Shown here one piece after another: positions 37,691-47,745 of a stretch of 64,000 bases of DNA. The notes under the pieces were generated by a model. The model saw only the letters and a program-made list of their open reading frames with translations, did not search any database and was not told the DNA's origin. A program made the position numbers and the translations under genes. Every line of letters starts with the position of its first letter. Within the stretch, counting starts at the first letter, position 1. The stretch comes from Hyalella azteca (lineage: Eukaryota > Arthropoda > Malacostraca > Amphipoda > Hyalellidae), in contig NW_025931704.1 in NCBI RefSeq assembly GCF_000764305.2, positions 1 to 64,000 of the forward strand, read 5' to 3'.

Positions 37691-38065
37691 AGTGCTAGTC
37701 TCATTAAGTAGATACAGCTAATAAGGTATAGAGTACGAGTCTCATTAAGTCAATGCAGATAATATGTTATAAAGTACGAGTCTCATTAAGTCAATGCAGA
37801 TAATACGTTATAAAGTACGAGTCTCATTAAGTCGATGCAGCTAATAAGTTAAAATGTACGAGTCTCATCAGTCGATGAAGCTAATTAGTTATAAAGTACG
37901 AGCCACATTAAGTAGAGGCAGCTAATAAGTTATTAAATACGAGTCTCATTAGGTCGATAAGGCTAATAAGTTATAAATTACGAGCCTCATTAAATCGATG
38001 CAGCTAATAAGTTATAAATTACGAGCCTCATTAAGTCGATAAAGCTAATATGGTTATTAAACACG
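37690..38065. repeat. 41-bp minisatellite, about nine copies
   Basis: The unit contains GAGTCTCATTAAGTCGATGC and AGCTAATAAGTTATAAA. Copies differ at several sites, so the array is not very young. Confidence 0.85.
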
Positions 38066-38764
38066 AGAGTCGACACAATTAATTAGTTCTTGGTTTAATT
38101 AGCAAATCCTAAGGAGTTTGTAAATAGAGATATTTAATCTGGCTCGTTATAGCAGTAGCTGCGCCCAGTCAATTGGTAGCAACTCAAAGATATCTATATA
38201 TAGTTAGTTTAACTGCCATAACTTAAGTCAATTTCATATATACCCTCATTTCAAGTACATATATACATATATAGTTTACATACCTATATATAAAATAACA
38301 ATTATATTTTGTGCGCGTTAAATAATTAATTCTAAATTATATTGTTTGATAACTGAGAGCGGGCAAGCCGCAAACATTTGATCTCTTTTCAAATGTAATG
38401 TTGTTGAGTGATATTTAATGCTAAGTTCTAAGTAAATTACAAGGCAGTGACCACAGAACACCATAAACATTACACCTATACACTATACAGTAATTAAATG
38501 CAATGATGTGGGCAGTGACGTACGGAGGCACTAAGACCATACATCCTGCATTTATAAGTACACTTGATAACTCCTGATAATGTAGAGATAAGATGACATG
38601 TTGGTCGCTATCTTCACAGAACTGGCCAGTGCAACAGAGACCTTACAGCCGCCCGCTGCCGAGCTAATTCTTGAAGAACAGTTTTGTAAAGAGTATATAA
38701 ACTGTTCTTTGTGTTCTGTTACGTTCCTAGCATATGTCAATTATTCTTAGTGTTCTGTACCTAG

Positions 38765-39025
38765 TGTTTCATGCAGGTGTCAGCTGTTCCTAGTGTTCTG
38801 TACCTATTGTTTCATGCAGGTGTCAGCTATTCAGTGTGTTCTGTACCTAGTGTTTCATGCAGGTGTCAGCTGTTCTTTGTGTTCTGTACCTATTGTTTCA
38901 TGCAGGTGTCAGCTGTTCAGCGTTTCCTGTACCTAGTGTTTCATGCAGGTGTCAGCTGTTCAGCGTTTCCTGTACCTAGTGTTTCATGCAGGTGTCAGCT
39001 GTTCAGCGTGTTCTGTACCTAGTGC
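38765..39025. repeat. 43-bp minisatellite, about six copies
   Basis: The unit contains GTTTCATGCAGGTGTCAGCT and TTCTGTACCTAGT. The open frame across it is repeat translation (43-residue period). Confidence 0.85.
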
Positions 39026-39149
39026 TCAATATTTAAATATGCTCGTGTAAATATTTGGTTTAGCCTATGCCTCAAATGAAAAAATCAATCCTCAATTGAC
39101 CCCACAATGCCCTATTCATCTAGCTAGCTAATCTATTATATTTATGTAG

Positions 39150-39392
39150 GTTTTGGAATCGTCCTAGAGCTTCATCGGCTAATCGTCTCCTAGAGCATCA
39201 TCGTCCAGTCATCTAGTAGAGCTTCCTCGTTTTGTCGCCATCCAGAGTTGCATCGTTTAGTCGTCTCCTAGAGCTTTGTCGTCTAGTCATTTCCTAGCTA
39301 GAGCTTCATCGTCTAGTCGTCTCCTAAAGCTTTATCGTCTATTCGTTTCCTAGAGCTTCATCGTTTAGTCGCCTCCTAGAGCTTCATCTAGG
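39150..39392. repeat. About 27-bp degenerate minisatellite, eight copies
   Basis: Modules CCTAGAGCTTCATCG and TCTAGTCGTCTC alternate with indels. Confidence 0.75.
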
Positions 39393-39909
39393 TCCGGCAC
39401 AAATGGTAATGCTGATGTTTTCAAAGTCTTAGTACGTTTTGATGTCATCTCGTTCAGACAGAGAAGGCCTGAAAGTGCGTATCTTTTTCTAATAATGTTA
39501 TTCATACCGGAATAACATGAATCATGTACACTAGAAATTGGTTATGAACAAAATGAGTACAGAATAATGAACTTTATGGTTTGTGAACATACCCAGTTAT
39601 AAATAATGAACATTATAGATTGTACATAATGAAGGTTATAAAATTCTCTTCGACAATACGTTTTTATCTGAATTCATGCAGTCGAATCTGCTTGGTTCTA
39701 TTAGATCTGTTACTTTGTAAGTTTGATTTTTTGATGATTTTTGACACTTCTGCCCGCGGTATGTACTTAAGATTGAAGTACAAACCAACAACAGCCATGC
39801 CTGGTTTACCAATACGCAATAGAATTTCCTGCATTTTGACGCGTATAGCGACTTGGCTACCTGCACAACCATAGGTTTTAGGTGCGAGGTAGTGGCTTGA
39901 CTGGTCACG

Positions 39910-40505
39910 TACGTAGTGCTTGCTGCATTCAGTGCATGGCATGCGCTGTGTTTGCTGCATTCAGCGCACGGCATGCGCAGTGTTTGCTGCATTCAGCGCA
40001 CGGCATGCGCTGTGTTTGCTGCATTCAGCGCACGGCATGCGCTGTGTTTGCTGCATTCAGCGCACGGCATGCGCTGTGTTTGCTGCACTCAGCGCACGGC
40101 ATGCGCTGTGTTTGCTGCATTCAGCGCACGGCATGCGCTGTGTTTGCTGCATTCAGCGCACGGCATGCGCTGTGTTTGCTGCATTCAGCGCACGGCATGC
40201 GCTGTGTTTGCTGCATTCAGCGCACGGCATGCGCTGTGTTTGCTGCATTCAGCGCACGGCATGCGCTGTGTTTGCTGCATTCAGCGCACGGCATGCGCTG
40301 TGTTTGCTGCATTCAGCGCACGGCATGCGCTGTGTTTGCTGCATTCAGCGCACGGCATGCGCTGTGTTTGCTGCATTCAGCGCACGGCATGCGCTGTGTT
40401 TGCTGCATTCAGCGCACGGCATGCGCTGTGTTTGCTGCATTCAGCGCACGGCATGCGCTGTGTTTGCTGCATTCAGCGCACGGCATGCGCTGTGTTTGTT
40501 GCACT
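39910..40505. repeat. 32-bp hairpin minisatellite, about 18 near-identical copies
   Basis: The unit contains GTTTGCTGCATTCAGCGCAC and GGCATGCGCT. Each unit has a 7-bp stem CAGCGCA / TGCGCTG around the loop CGGCA. With a 32-bp period all three plus frames stay open for about 600 bases and give the same cyclic 32-residue peptide. Copies are almost identical, suggesting recent expansion or ongoing homogenisation. Confidence 0.95.
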
Positions 40506-40902
40506 TAGTACACAGAATTTTTTGTGCTGACTCTCAGGCCGCTACTTGAGCGCCGGGTTCGTGCTGTGAACGCCTCCTCCGACGCAGTGGAGCGTATGGG
40601 CGCTAGCGAGCCTCATGTACCGGTGGTTAATTGATTTGATTTCATTTTTCCATCGTTATTTATAATTGTTTGCATTTATTTATTAGCTGAAAACCCGCAC
40701 CGTTGCTCAAGATTTGTCCAACCGTTTTTTAGCCTATGTTAGACATTAGTGCAACCTTGGCCCGAGCTCTGCCGGAACTTTGGCCCTAGAACTCTATCTT
40801 GCCGAATTGTTGTCCGAAAGCTGTCCAAACTTTGATTAGATTTGTAAAACTTAGTTCAAATCATGATATCTCGAATCTTATCATCACAAATCCCGTTAAC
40901 GC

Positions 40903-41090
40903 GGATTACGTCATCACGAATCTTGAATGCAATTAATCATGAGTCCAAACTGAGCCACTTTAGGTAAGCCTTGTTCTGATCAACACTTGGCAACAAGGAT
41001 TACGTCATCACGAATCTTGAATGCAATTAATCATGAGTCCAAACTGAGCCACTTTAAGTAAGCCTCGTTCTGATCAACACTTGGCAACAT
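40903..41090. repeat. 94-bp tandem duplication upstream of clarin exon B
   Basis: GGATTACGTCATCACGAATC and the following sequence to CAACACTTGGCAACA occur twice with two or three differences. TGACGTAA-like CRE half sites (TTACGTCATCA) are present once in each copy, about 200-400 bp before exon B. Confidence 0.8.
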
Positions 41091-41307
41091 TCTCATTTAA
41101 CCCCCAATTTCAGATGCATGAGTAGCGTGTCGGATACCAGCGCAATTCTTCTTCGGTAATCACCAGAAACACATCAAATGTTGCTGAACTGAAAAGAATT
41201 ATCCCGCATAATTGACTAGTCCCTTGCATCAGAAACGCTGAGATTTGAATCCCTAAGAGAAAAAACACGTCGCACAGCCTCGCCTTGAGACCTCCACGTC
41301 ACTCACG

Positions 41308-41569
41308 ATGGACATGGACGACGAAGAAGACTACGCACGCAAGATGCAGCGTCGTCGTCGCTCGTATCTGTACGCTTCGTTCTTGACGTGCCTGTTGGGG
41401 GGCGCCCTGATGGGGGCGGCGCTGGGAACGGACAGCTGGGTCACGGCAGAGGCTTACTACAGCCAGAACATCTCCGTTAGTGCGGACTACACGGGCACCT
41501 TCCATGGCGGTCTGTTCCGGGGGGCGAGCCAGCTGGAGGCCAGCGGTACTGCTCGCTACGATTACTACA
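41308..41569 (+). CDS. Clarin-family protein, candidate first exon B
   Basis: ATG at 41308; an acidic and Arg-rich cytosolic N-terminus (MDMDDEEDYARKMQRRRR), then TM1 (YLYASFLTCLLGGALMGAAL), GTDSWVTAEAYYS, and the loop motif FHGGLFRGASQLEAS. GLFRG is the same signature seen in vertebrate clarins after TM1. The exon ends TAC TAC A|gtgagt at 41570, phase 1, and joins 42214 (A plus TG makes Met). The donor region is tandemly repeated: the last about 19 coding bases and first about 10 intron bases recur with a 29-bp period to about 41780. Translation straight through the array hits a stop at 41629-41631. Clarins are four-pass membrane proteins; CLRN1 is needed in hair cells and photoreceptors. 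Confidence 0.7.
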
Positions 41570-41780
41570 GTGAGTTGCTGCTCGCTACGATTACTACAGT
41601 GAGTTGCTGCTCGCTACGATTACTACAGTGAGTTACTGCTCGCTACGATTACTACAGTGAGTTACTGCTCGCTACGATTACTACAGTGAGTTACTGATCG
41701 CTACGATTACTACAGTGAGTTACTGATAGCTACGATTTGCTGCAGTGAGTCTCTTACTGCCGGTACGATTACTGCAGTGA
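41551..41780 (+). repeat. 29-bp array over the exon 1B splice donor
   Basis: The unit runs from GCTCGCTACGATTACTACA through GTGAGTTGCT. GTGAGT donors occur at 41570, 41599, 41628, 41657, 41686, 41715 and 41744; the eighth copy has decayed to GTGAAT. The first unit is coding up to 41569; the rest is intronic if the first donor is used. Confidence 0.9.
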
Positions 41781-42213
41781 ATAATTCACTGCATATTGTT
41801 GAGTAAGATAAGCACTAAACGTTTTTGAAAGCGCATGAATTTGTTGTGTCTTGCACCGAGCCATGCTTCCATTATGTACTGAGTAACAACCAATAATTGA
41901 ATGCTCAATACACTAGCTGGTCCTGAAACGTCCTAATCACTTTATATGGTGAGATGGGGCGTTTGTGAAGGCCTCTTTACGTTCATTCGTCACTGCAACC
42001 TTACATGCCCGTAACGCAAAAATGTAACAGACAGATCCTTTCAAGACTTGTAGGTAGTTTAGAGTTATAGATTTTATTAAATATGACTCATGCACCGTAT
42101 CAGGTTTTACTTATTTGGCGAGAACAATCCAAAAGAACAAAATTACTTAATTCATATCATTGTTTACTTATATTGCGACATAACAGAAATACTAATGAAC
42201 GTTCATGCGGCAG

Positions 42214-42641
42214 TGGTCTGCGTCGAAGGCAAGTGCATGTACAGCTGCGCGGACCCTAAGGACATGCGGCAGGATCACCTCAGGCTCATCCTGGCTGGCA
42301 ATATCAGCGCCATCAGCGACCCGGTCTGCTTAGTGTCCAGCTCCAAGGCGGGAAAATCGCAATCGCAGAAAACAAGAAGCACCGAAGAAAACAAAGCGGA
42401 TTATTCAAGCTCGATGACGATCATCGATCAAAAACACCCCGATCTTGACGATGCAAATCTATATTTAAATTCGAGAAGCAATCACGTGGATGAATCTACG
42501 AACGGAGATTCAGATCCAGCGATTTCGAGCAGTTACAACGATAAGCTATCGAATTATATAGAATCAAGCGGGTTGAAGATCAACGTTTTTCCGCTGCAAA
42601 TTTTTGATTCGTTGAAGCAGAACAGGAATGGCTTGAAATAA
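42214..42641 (+). CDS. Clarin-family protein, exon 2 (extracellular loop 1); 3' end unresolved
   Basis: The acceptor gcggcag precedes base 42214. With one base carried from exon A or B the frame reads VCVEGKCMYSCADPKDMRQD, then a long hydrophilic stretch, and ends INVFPLQIFDSLKQNRNGLK with a TAA at 42639-42641. The paired cysteines fit an extracellular loop, and the VFPLQ part resembles the segment just before TM2 in clarins. The exon must end in phase 1 to meet exon 3, but the only GT in that phase late in the exon is at 42532 (weak, gttaca), which would skip the VFPLQ part. Either that donor is used, a non-canonical donor near 42631 is used, or the open frame really ends here and makes a short isoform. 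Coordinates give the full open stretch. Confidence 0.55.
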
Positions 42642-42649
42642 TGAACGTC

Positions 42650-44140
42650 GATTTTCCAAATTTCTGCCCTGGTTTTCACTTTCTTGGATCGGTTATCTTT
42701 ATACTGTCTTTTTGCTGATTTCATTTTTGTGTGTGTTACTTTGATTCTTGGCAGCGTAGGCCTCAGCACGCGGCCGGCCTGCTAAAGATTGTCGTGTTGG
42801 TGATCATTTATATTCAGAGTTTTCTTGCGCGTAGTATTATTTATTGTATTTTATATGAATAATATTACAGTAGGGTCTTTATATGTAGTGAATTTCTTCA
42901 CATGCTTTCTACACAGAAAAGTTTGACTGAATTTCTGTATAGCTGATGAAAAGCGGAAAGTTGATGTGAAGAACCACAAATACGCCCTGTTAACAATTTG
43001 TTCTGATATATATAATGCAGCTAAACTGAACATGCAATATTTTGAAGGTCTATTATATAACCACTTTGTATCCCTTTATGTATTATCTATTAATATCAAG
43101 GCAAGATAAACTTGTCAAGTAAACTCATAGACTTGCCGTCTTTATCCTAAGGGCTGACCGGTCTCCATTGCGAACATTTAATCAAACATCATATCTCTTG
43201 TAAAGAATATTAATTTTGTTACTGTCACAGTGCCGTTCGGGGCTTAGGAGAAACGGTTAAATCTGTTAAAGTAAACATATTTTAAAAAGTGCATAAAAAA
43301 ACATATTTTTTCTTTATTTTTAGTAAGTGATTCATGTAAAAAGTGTTGCATAAATTTACATACGAGCGATAGTAGTCTCCTACATCGATAACAAGTAAGA
43401 TAACGCAATGAACATTACATCATTCAATATGGTATATAGGCTGCTGTATATGTGCTTCTTGTTTACGCTCCATTCCAGCTTTAAATTACCTATATCCCTA
43501 CATATATCAGCATCTAATATAGATGGACGCTGACGTTTTATGCTATTTTATTTCGTTGGTTGGACGCTATTATGATCGATGGTTTTATTCATCAAGCATT
43601 TAGCGTGGATGAAAAGTATTGTTATACTACGGTTTTATGTGAAAATTTTGCTGTGCCTAGTGTGAGCTGGATGCTGAAGTGAATTGCAAATTTACATCGT
43701 TGGAAGAAAATCACCACAAAAAAAATTATTTTCAAGCGTGACAGAGTCTAAGAAATGTGGTTATCTTCCTAGTTTTGAGCAGCTAATGCAATTATATTAC
43801 ATCTAATCACAGTTAATCTACTTTGTTCAACGTATGTTGAAGTAAAAATAGCATTAATTGTTTCTTGATTGCGAAACGTTGGATGAAGTTAGCTGATTTT
43901 TTATAGCTACTTGTGGCAAAACATTTGATGAAGTGAATTGACTTCTCAGAAATTCTTTGTAGTGAAACATTTCGTAAAATAAATTTATTCCATGTATCAC
44001 TTTACTAGAGCAAACTTCGGCAAAGGAAACAGATAACTCGTAACCTTTCAGTTGCGAAATCTTTGGAATAAAAGCGAACCTATTTCAATTGAGATCAAAA
44101 TTGATTCATATTTGATAGAGATCTCATTTATATTTGTTTT
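42650..44140. other. Clarin intron 2
   Basis: AT-rich sequence between exons 2 and 3; no repeat or gene recognised within it. Confidence 0.5.
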
Positions 44141-44144
44141 GCAG

Positions 44145-44321
44145 TGTCAGAGACGAGCGGTCTGATGAACCAGGGATTGTGGGTGGGAACAATCGCCTGC
44201 CTGTGCGTCGGATTGTTGTTCGCGATTGCAGGCGCAATCTTCGCAATCATCAACACGGCGACCACTCCTGTAGAGCTGATCACTGGTGTGCCTGGCTTGT
44301 ACATATGGAACTCCTTGGCAG
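44145..44321 (+). CDS. Clarin-family protein, exon 3 (TM2 and inner loop)
   Basis: The acceptor tttgttttgcag precedes 44145, phase 1. It encodes SETSGLMNQGLWV, then TM2 (GTIACLCVGLLFAIAGAIFA), then IINTATTPVELITGVPGLYIWNSLA. The block Pro-Gly-x-x-x-Trp-Asn-x-Leu-Ala after TM2 is a hallmark of clarins. It ends GCA G|gtgagg at 44322, phase 1, which with CC from the next exon makes Ala. Directly after the exon the last coding bases and the donor are repeated eight more times with a 31-bp period. The first donor is taken as the real one because it alone keeps the clarin frame into exon 4. Confidence 0.8.
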
Positions 44322-44595
44322 GTGAGGCTTGTCAAATGGAAATCTTTGGCAGGTGAGACTTGGGATATGGAACTGCTTGGTGGGCGAGGCTTGTCAAATG
44401 GAACTCTTTGGTAGGTGAGGCTTGTCAAGTGGAACTCTTTGGCAGGTGAGGCTTGTCAAGTGGAACTCCTTGGCAGGTGAGGCTTGTCAAATGGAAATCT
44501 TTGGCAGGTGAGGCTTGACATATGGAACTCCTTGGCAGGTGAGGCTTGTCATATGGAACTCTTTGGCAGGTGAGGCTTGACATATGGAAATGTTT
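44303..44595 (+). repeat. 31-bp array over the exon 3 splice donor
   Basis: The unit contains TATGGAACTCCTTGGCAG then GTGAGGCTTGTCA. GGTGAG recurs at 44321, 44352, 44414, 44445, 44476, 44507, 44538 and 44569; the copy at 44383 reads GGCGAG. Exon 3 ends in the first unit. Confidence 0.92.
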
Positions 44596-44631
44596 GCAAA
44601 ATTTCACTTCAAACCTCAACCCATTCCGCAG

Positions 44632-44764
44632 CCGTGTTCACCCTGGTGGCTGTGGTGCTGTGGTCCGTGCTGTACCACACCAGTTTATCCCACAACGTGC
44701 TGATCGAGCAGAGCAAGGACGGCTGGACCACAGAAGGCAACGAGGCTCTCGGCTATTCCTTCTG
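44632..44764 (+). CDS. Clarin-family protein, exon 4 (TM3 and loop 2)
   Basis: The acceptor cattccgcag precedes 44632. It encodes AVFTLVAVVLWSVLYHTSLS (TM3) followed by the second extracellular loop, NVLIEQSKDGWTTEGNEALGYSF. It ends TTC TG|gtgcgt at 44765, phase 2; TG plus G of exon 5 makes Trp, giving YSFWLVVVAI. This matches the clarin pattern of Ser-Phe-Trp at the start of TM4. Neither border of this exon is amplified. Confidence 0.8.
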
Positions 44765-45283
44765 GTGCGTCCCAAAATTCGTGCAATTTCAATGTTGTTT
44801 GTTGCAATTATTATTATTGTTTAATCCTAATTACCAATAATTTTATTGTTATTATTATGATAAATGTACTAGTATTTGATTGATGTATTCACTATTATGA
44901 CATTTTTATAAGCGATATTAGCATCACTCTTCAAGTTGAATAATTTATTGAGCGAATGAAACGAAAAATTGAATTTGTGAACTAGTTTCTGATGTCGCTG
45001 TTGATAAAATAAACTTAGTATTTGCAACATTTCAAGAGGTTATACCAAATTTTATCGCCGGTAGACAATGGGTTGACGTTTAATCACCGGATTTATTTAT
45101 TAGTCATCGGATTATTACTTTAGTAACCAGATTTCGTTATTTAGCCGTCGTCAATGCCTTTTATACTTTAAGGCCTGGTAATTAGAGTTATTATCAGTAA
45201 ACAAATGGTTAACCCTTTGAGATACTTCAACCATCAGCAAACGTACCTAGTGGCCTGGTAATGAGAACACTATTAAATACAGC

Positions 45284-45575
45284 ATTAAGTTCACTCCATT
45301 TGCAGGCTGGTGGTGGTGGCCATCATTTAGTTCACTTCATTTGCAGGCTGGTGGTGATGACCATCATTTAGTTCACTTCATTTGCAGGCTGGTGGTGGTG
45401 GCCATCATTTAGTTCACTTCATTTGCAGGCTGGTGGTGGTGGCCATCATTTAGTTCACTTCATTTGCAGGCTGATGGTGGTGGCCATCATTTAGTTCACT
45501 TCATTTGCAGGCTGGTGGTGGTGGCCATCATTTAGTTCACTTCATTTGCAGGCTGGTGGTGGTGGCCATCATTGT
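45284..45575 (+). repeat. 41-bp array over the exon 5 splice acceptor
   Basis: The unit contains TTCACTTCATTTGCAG then GCTGGTGGTGGTGGCCATCA and TTTA. Seven acceptors are spaced exactly 41 bp apart, the last (AG ending 45551) leading into exon 5. Confidence 0.92.
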
Positions 45576-45681
45576 GCACGTCGCCAACTGCGGGCTCGTG
45601 GCGTTTGGAACTTACGAGCCAAAAAGCAAGGAGAAAATCCAAGAACCTGACAAAGCCACGAATGACATCCTCCTCTACTAG
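45552..45681 (+). CDS. Clarin-family protein, last exon (TM4 and tail)
   Basis: The acceptor is cacttcatttgcag before 45552, phase 2. It encodes LVVVAIIVHVANCGLVAF (TM4), then TYEPKSKEKIQEPDKATNDILLY and stop TAG at 45679-45681. The Val-Val-x-Ala-Ile, His-x-Ala-Asn arrangement and a tail ending Asp-Ile-Leu-x-Tyr agree with clarins. Upstream, the intron end plus the first coding bases are present six more times at 41-bp spacing (acceptor AGs ending at 45305, 45346, 45387, 45428, 45469 and 45510). Use of any of these would read a few codons and then hit an in-frame TAG, so only the last acceptor makes the full C-terminus. Confidence 0.8.
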
Positions 45682-46343
45682 ATCCATGCCAATGATAGAT
45701 TATTATTAAGTTAGTAAAATAGTTAGTGATCGGTAGTAAGAAAAGTGGCATGGTAAAGCTTGGTGTAGTGATACACTTGCAACAATCTGTAGCCACTGAT
45801 TGTTAATACCGTATATCGAGACCGTAAAGCCTCTCATTGTTTATACTTTCTTTCAATTGCGTTTTCTCTGACACACATGGGCATAATTTTACGAATTGAA
45901 TGCGCGGTGCTATATACTTGCAGTCTTGACGCGTCTGTAAAGCAAAAAGTCCGTCTGTTTACCGTTAGATTCTTTTCAAATACTGTCAAGTAAGATAATG
46001 TCGATTGTGCACAAAATTAGATACTTTGAGGTCAATATTAACTATTGGTTCATTTTAAAAATAATTTTTACCCTCTCTATATTTACTTTTTTCGATGTTT
46101 AATAGTTATTTGGAAACTGTAATTTAATGTGAATTTTCAAAAAATTTCAGACGATAATTGTACGAATAACTTTGCCTAATGCTGTTGTTACTCATGCGAT
46201 TTTAAATGAGATGCAGCTGTTAGTGTAACTATATGATTTTTTTTCTATGCATGGTTGGCATAAACATAAAGAACTGTAAATTGAAAATTTTTTCAGAGTG
46301 TGGTTGATCATAGATAAAATTTATCATCCATATTTCAGGTGAC

Positions 46344-47745
46344 ATCTACGCTGTACCGAACATGTCAATACACTGTAACTGTAAGATATCCTCTAACGAT
46401 AAACTATTACAAGTGGCTCACTAAATTAAATGATGATTGACCGTACGGTAAATTGCGATACATTAATTTTTTGGTATGAATTTAATGCAACCACAATTTT
46501 TTCACAAAATATGCTGTTGAGATTCAACGCCGCCATTAACTGCTGTTTCCTAATTACCTTTTATATATTTATTGTGGAATTTATAATAAGGGGAGCGTCT
46601 TGGTCAAACATAACTTTTTTATCTACCGACGGATCATTTTGAAACTTTTACTTTTACACATATGTGAAATGGAAATCTAAGACCTTTTTGTTCGTGTAAA
46701 TTTTCAGAAATAATGGAAGTAAACTTGAAATTCATAGAAAACAGCAAAAAAGGAAGTACTGTAAAAAACTCTCCTACAATTAACGTGCTACAACATCGAG
46801 AGACATATCATTATCGAGAGACATATCCCCGTTATTGCAAAATATAATCTAAACCACAACCAAATAAAATAAATCAATTGGTGAATCGCTAGATCTTAAT
46901 TTCACGAATCGAATGGTATATCTTTCATTGCTGTAGCTTGAAAATAATGGGAGGAGATTTTAAGATGGCGTATTTTGGAAATTTTAATTATTCAGGGTAG
47001 CCATATAAGTAAAATAGAGTGAAAAAATAAACGAAAAAAAAATTATCTACGCTGTATATACCGAACATGTCAATACACCGTAAGATATCCTCTAACGATA
47101 AACTATTACAAGTGGCTCACTAAATTAAATGATGATTGACTGTACGGCAAATTGTGATACATTAATTTTTTGGCATGAAATTTATGCAACCGCAATTTTT
47201 TCAATATATGCAGTTGAGATGCAACGTCATCATTGACTGATGTTTCCTAATTACCTTTTACTTATTGTGGAATGGATAATTGGGGAGCGTCTTGGTCAAT
47301 CAAAACTTTTTTATCTAACGACGGATCATTTTGAAAATTTTACACATATGTGAAATGGAAATCTAAGACCTTTTTGTTCGTGTAAATTATCCGAAATAAT
47401 GGAAGAAAACTTGAAATTCATAGAAAACACCCAAAAAAGGAGGTACTGTAAAAACTCTCCTACATTTCCTCATACAATTAACGTGATACAACATCGAGAG
47501 ACATACCATTATCGAGAGACAAATCCCCTTTATTGCAAAATATAATCCAAACCACAACGAAATAAAATAAATCAATTGGTTAATTGCTAGATATTAATTT
47601 TACGAATCGAATGGTATATCTTTCAATGCTGTAGCTTGAAAATAATGGGAGGAGACAGATTTTAAGATGGCGTATTTCGGAAATTTTAATTATTCAGGGT
47701 AGCCATATAAGTAAAATAGAGTGAAAAAATAAACGAAAAAAAAAT
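46344..47745. repeat. Tandem duplication, about 700-bp unit, two copies
   Basis: 46344-47044 and 47045-47745 match along their length (for example GATATCCTCTAACGATAAAC, GATGATTGAC, GAATGGTATATCTTTCA). Parts also match 15531-15675 and 16500-16600, so the unit belongs to a dispersed family. Frames inside are short and not conserved between the copies. Confidence 0.85.

Noticed and set aside
39882..40549. Three overlapping open frames of about 205 codons on the plus strand
   Set aside because: They are translations of the 32-bp tandem array, which is open in every plus frame; no non-repeat coding sequence supports them.
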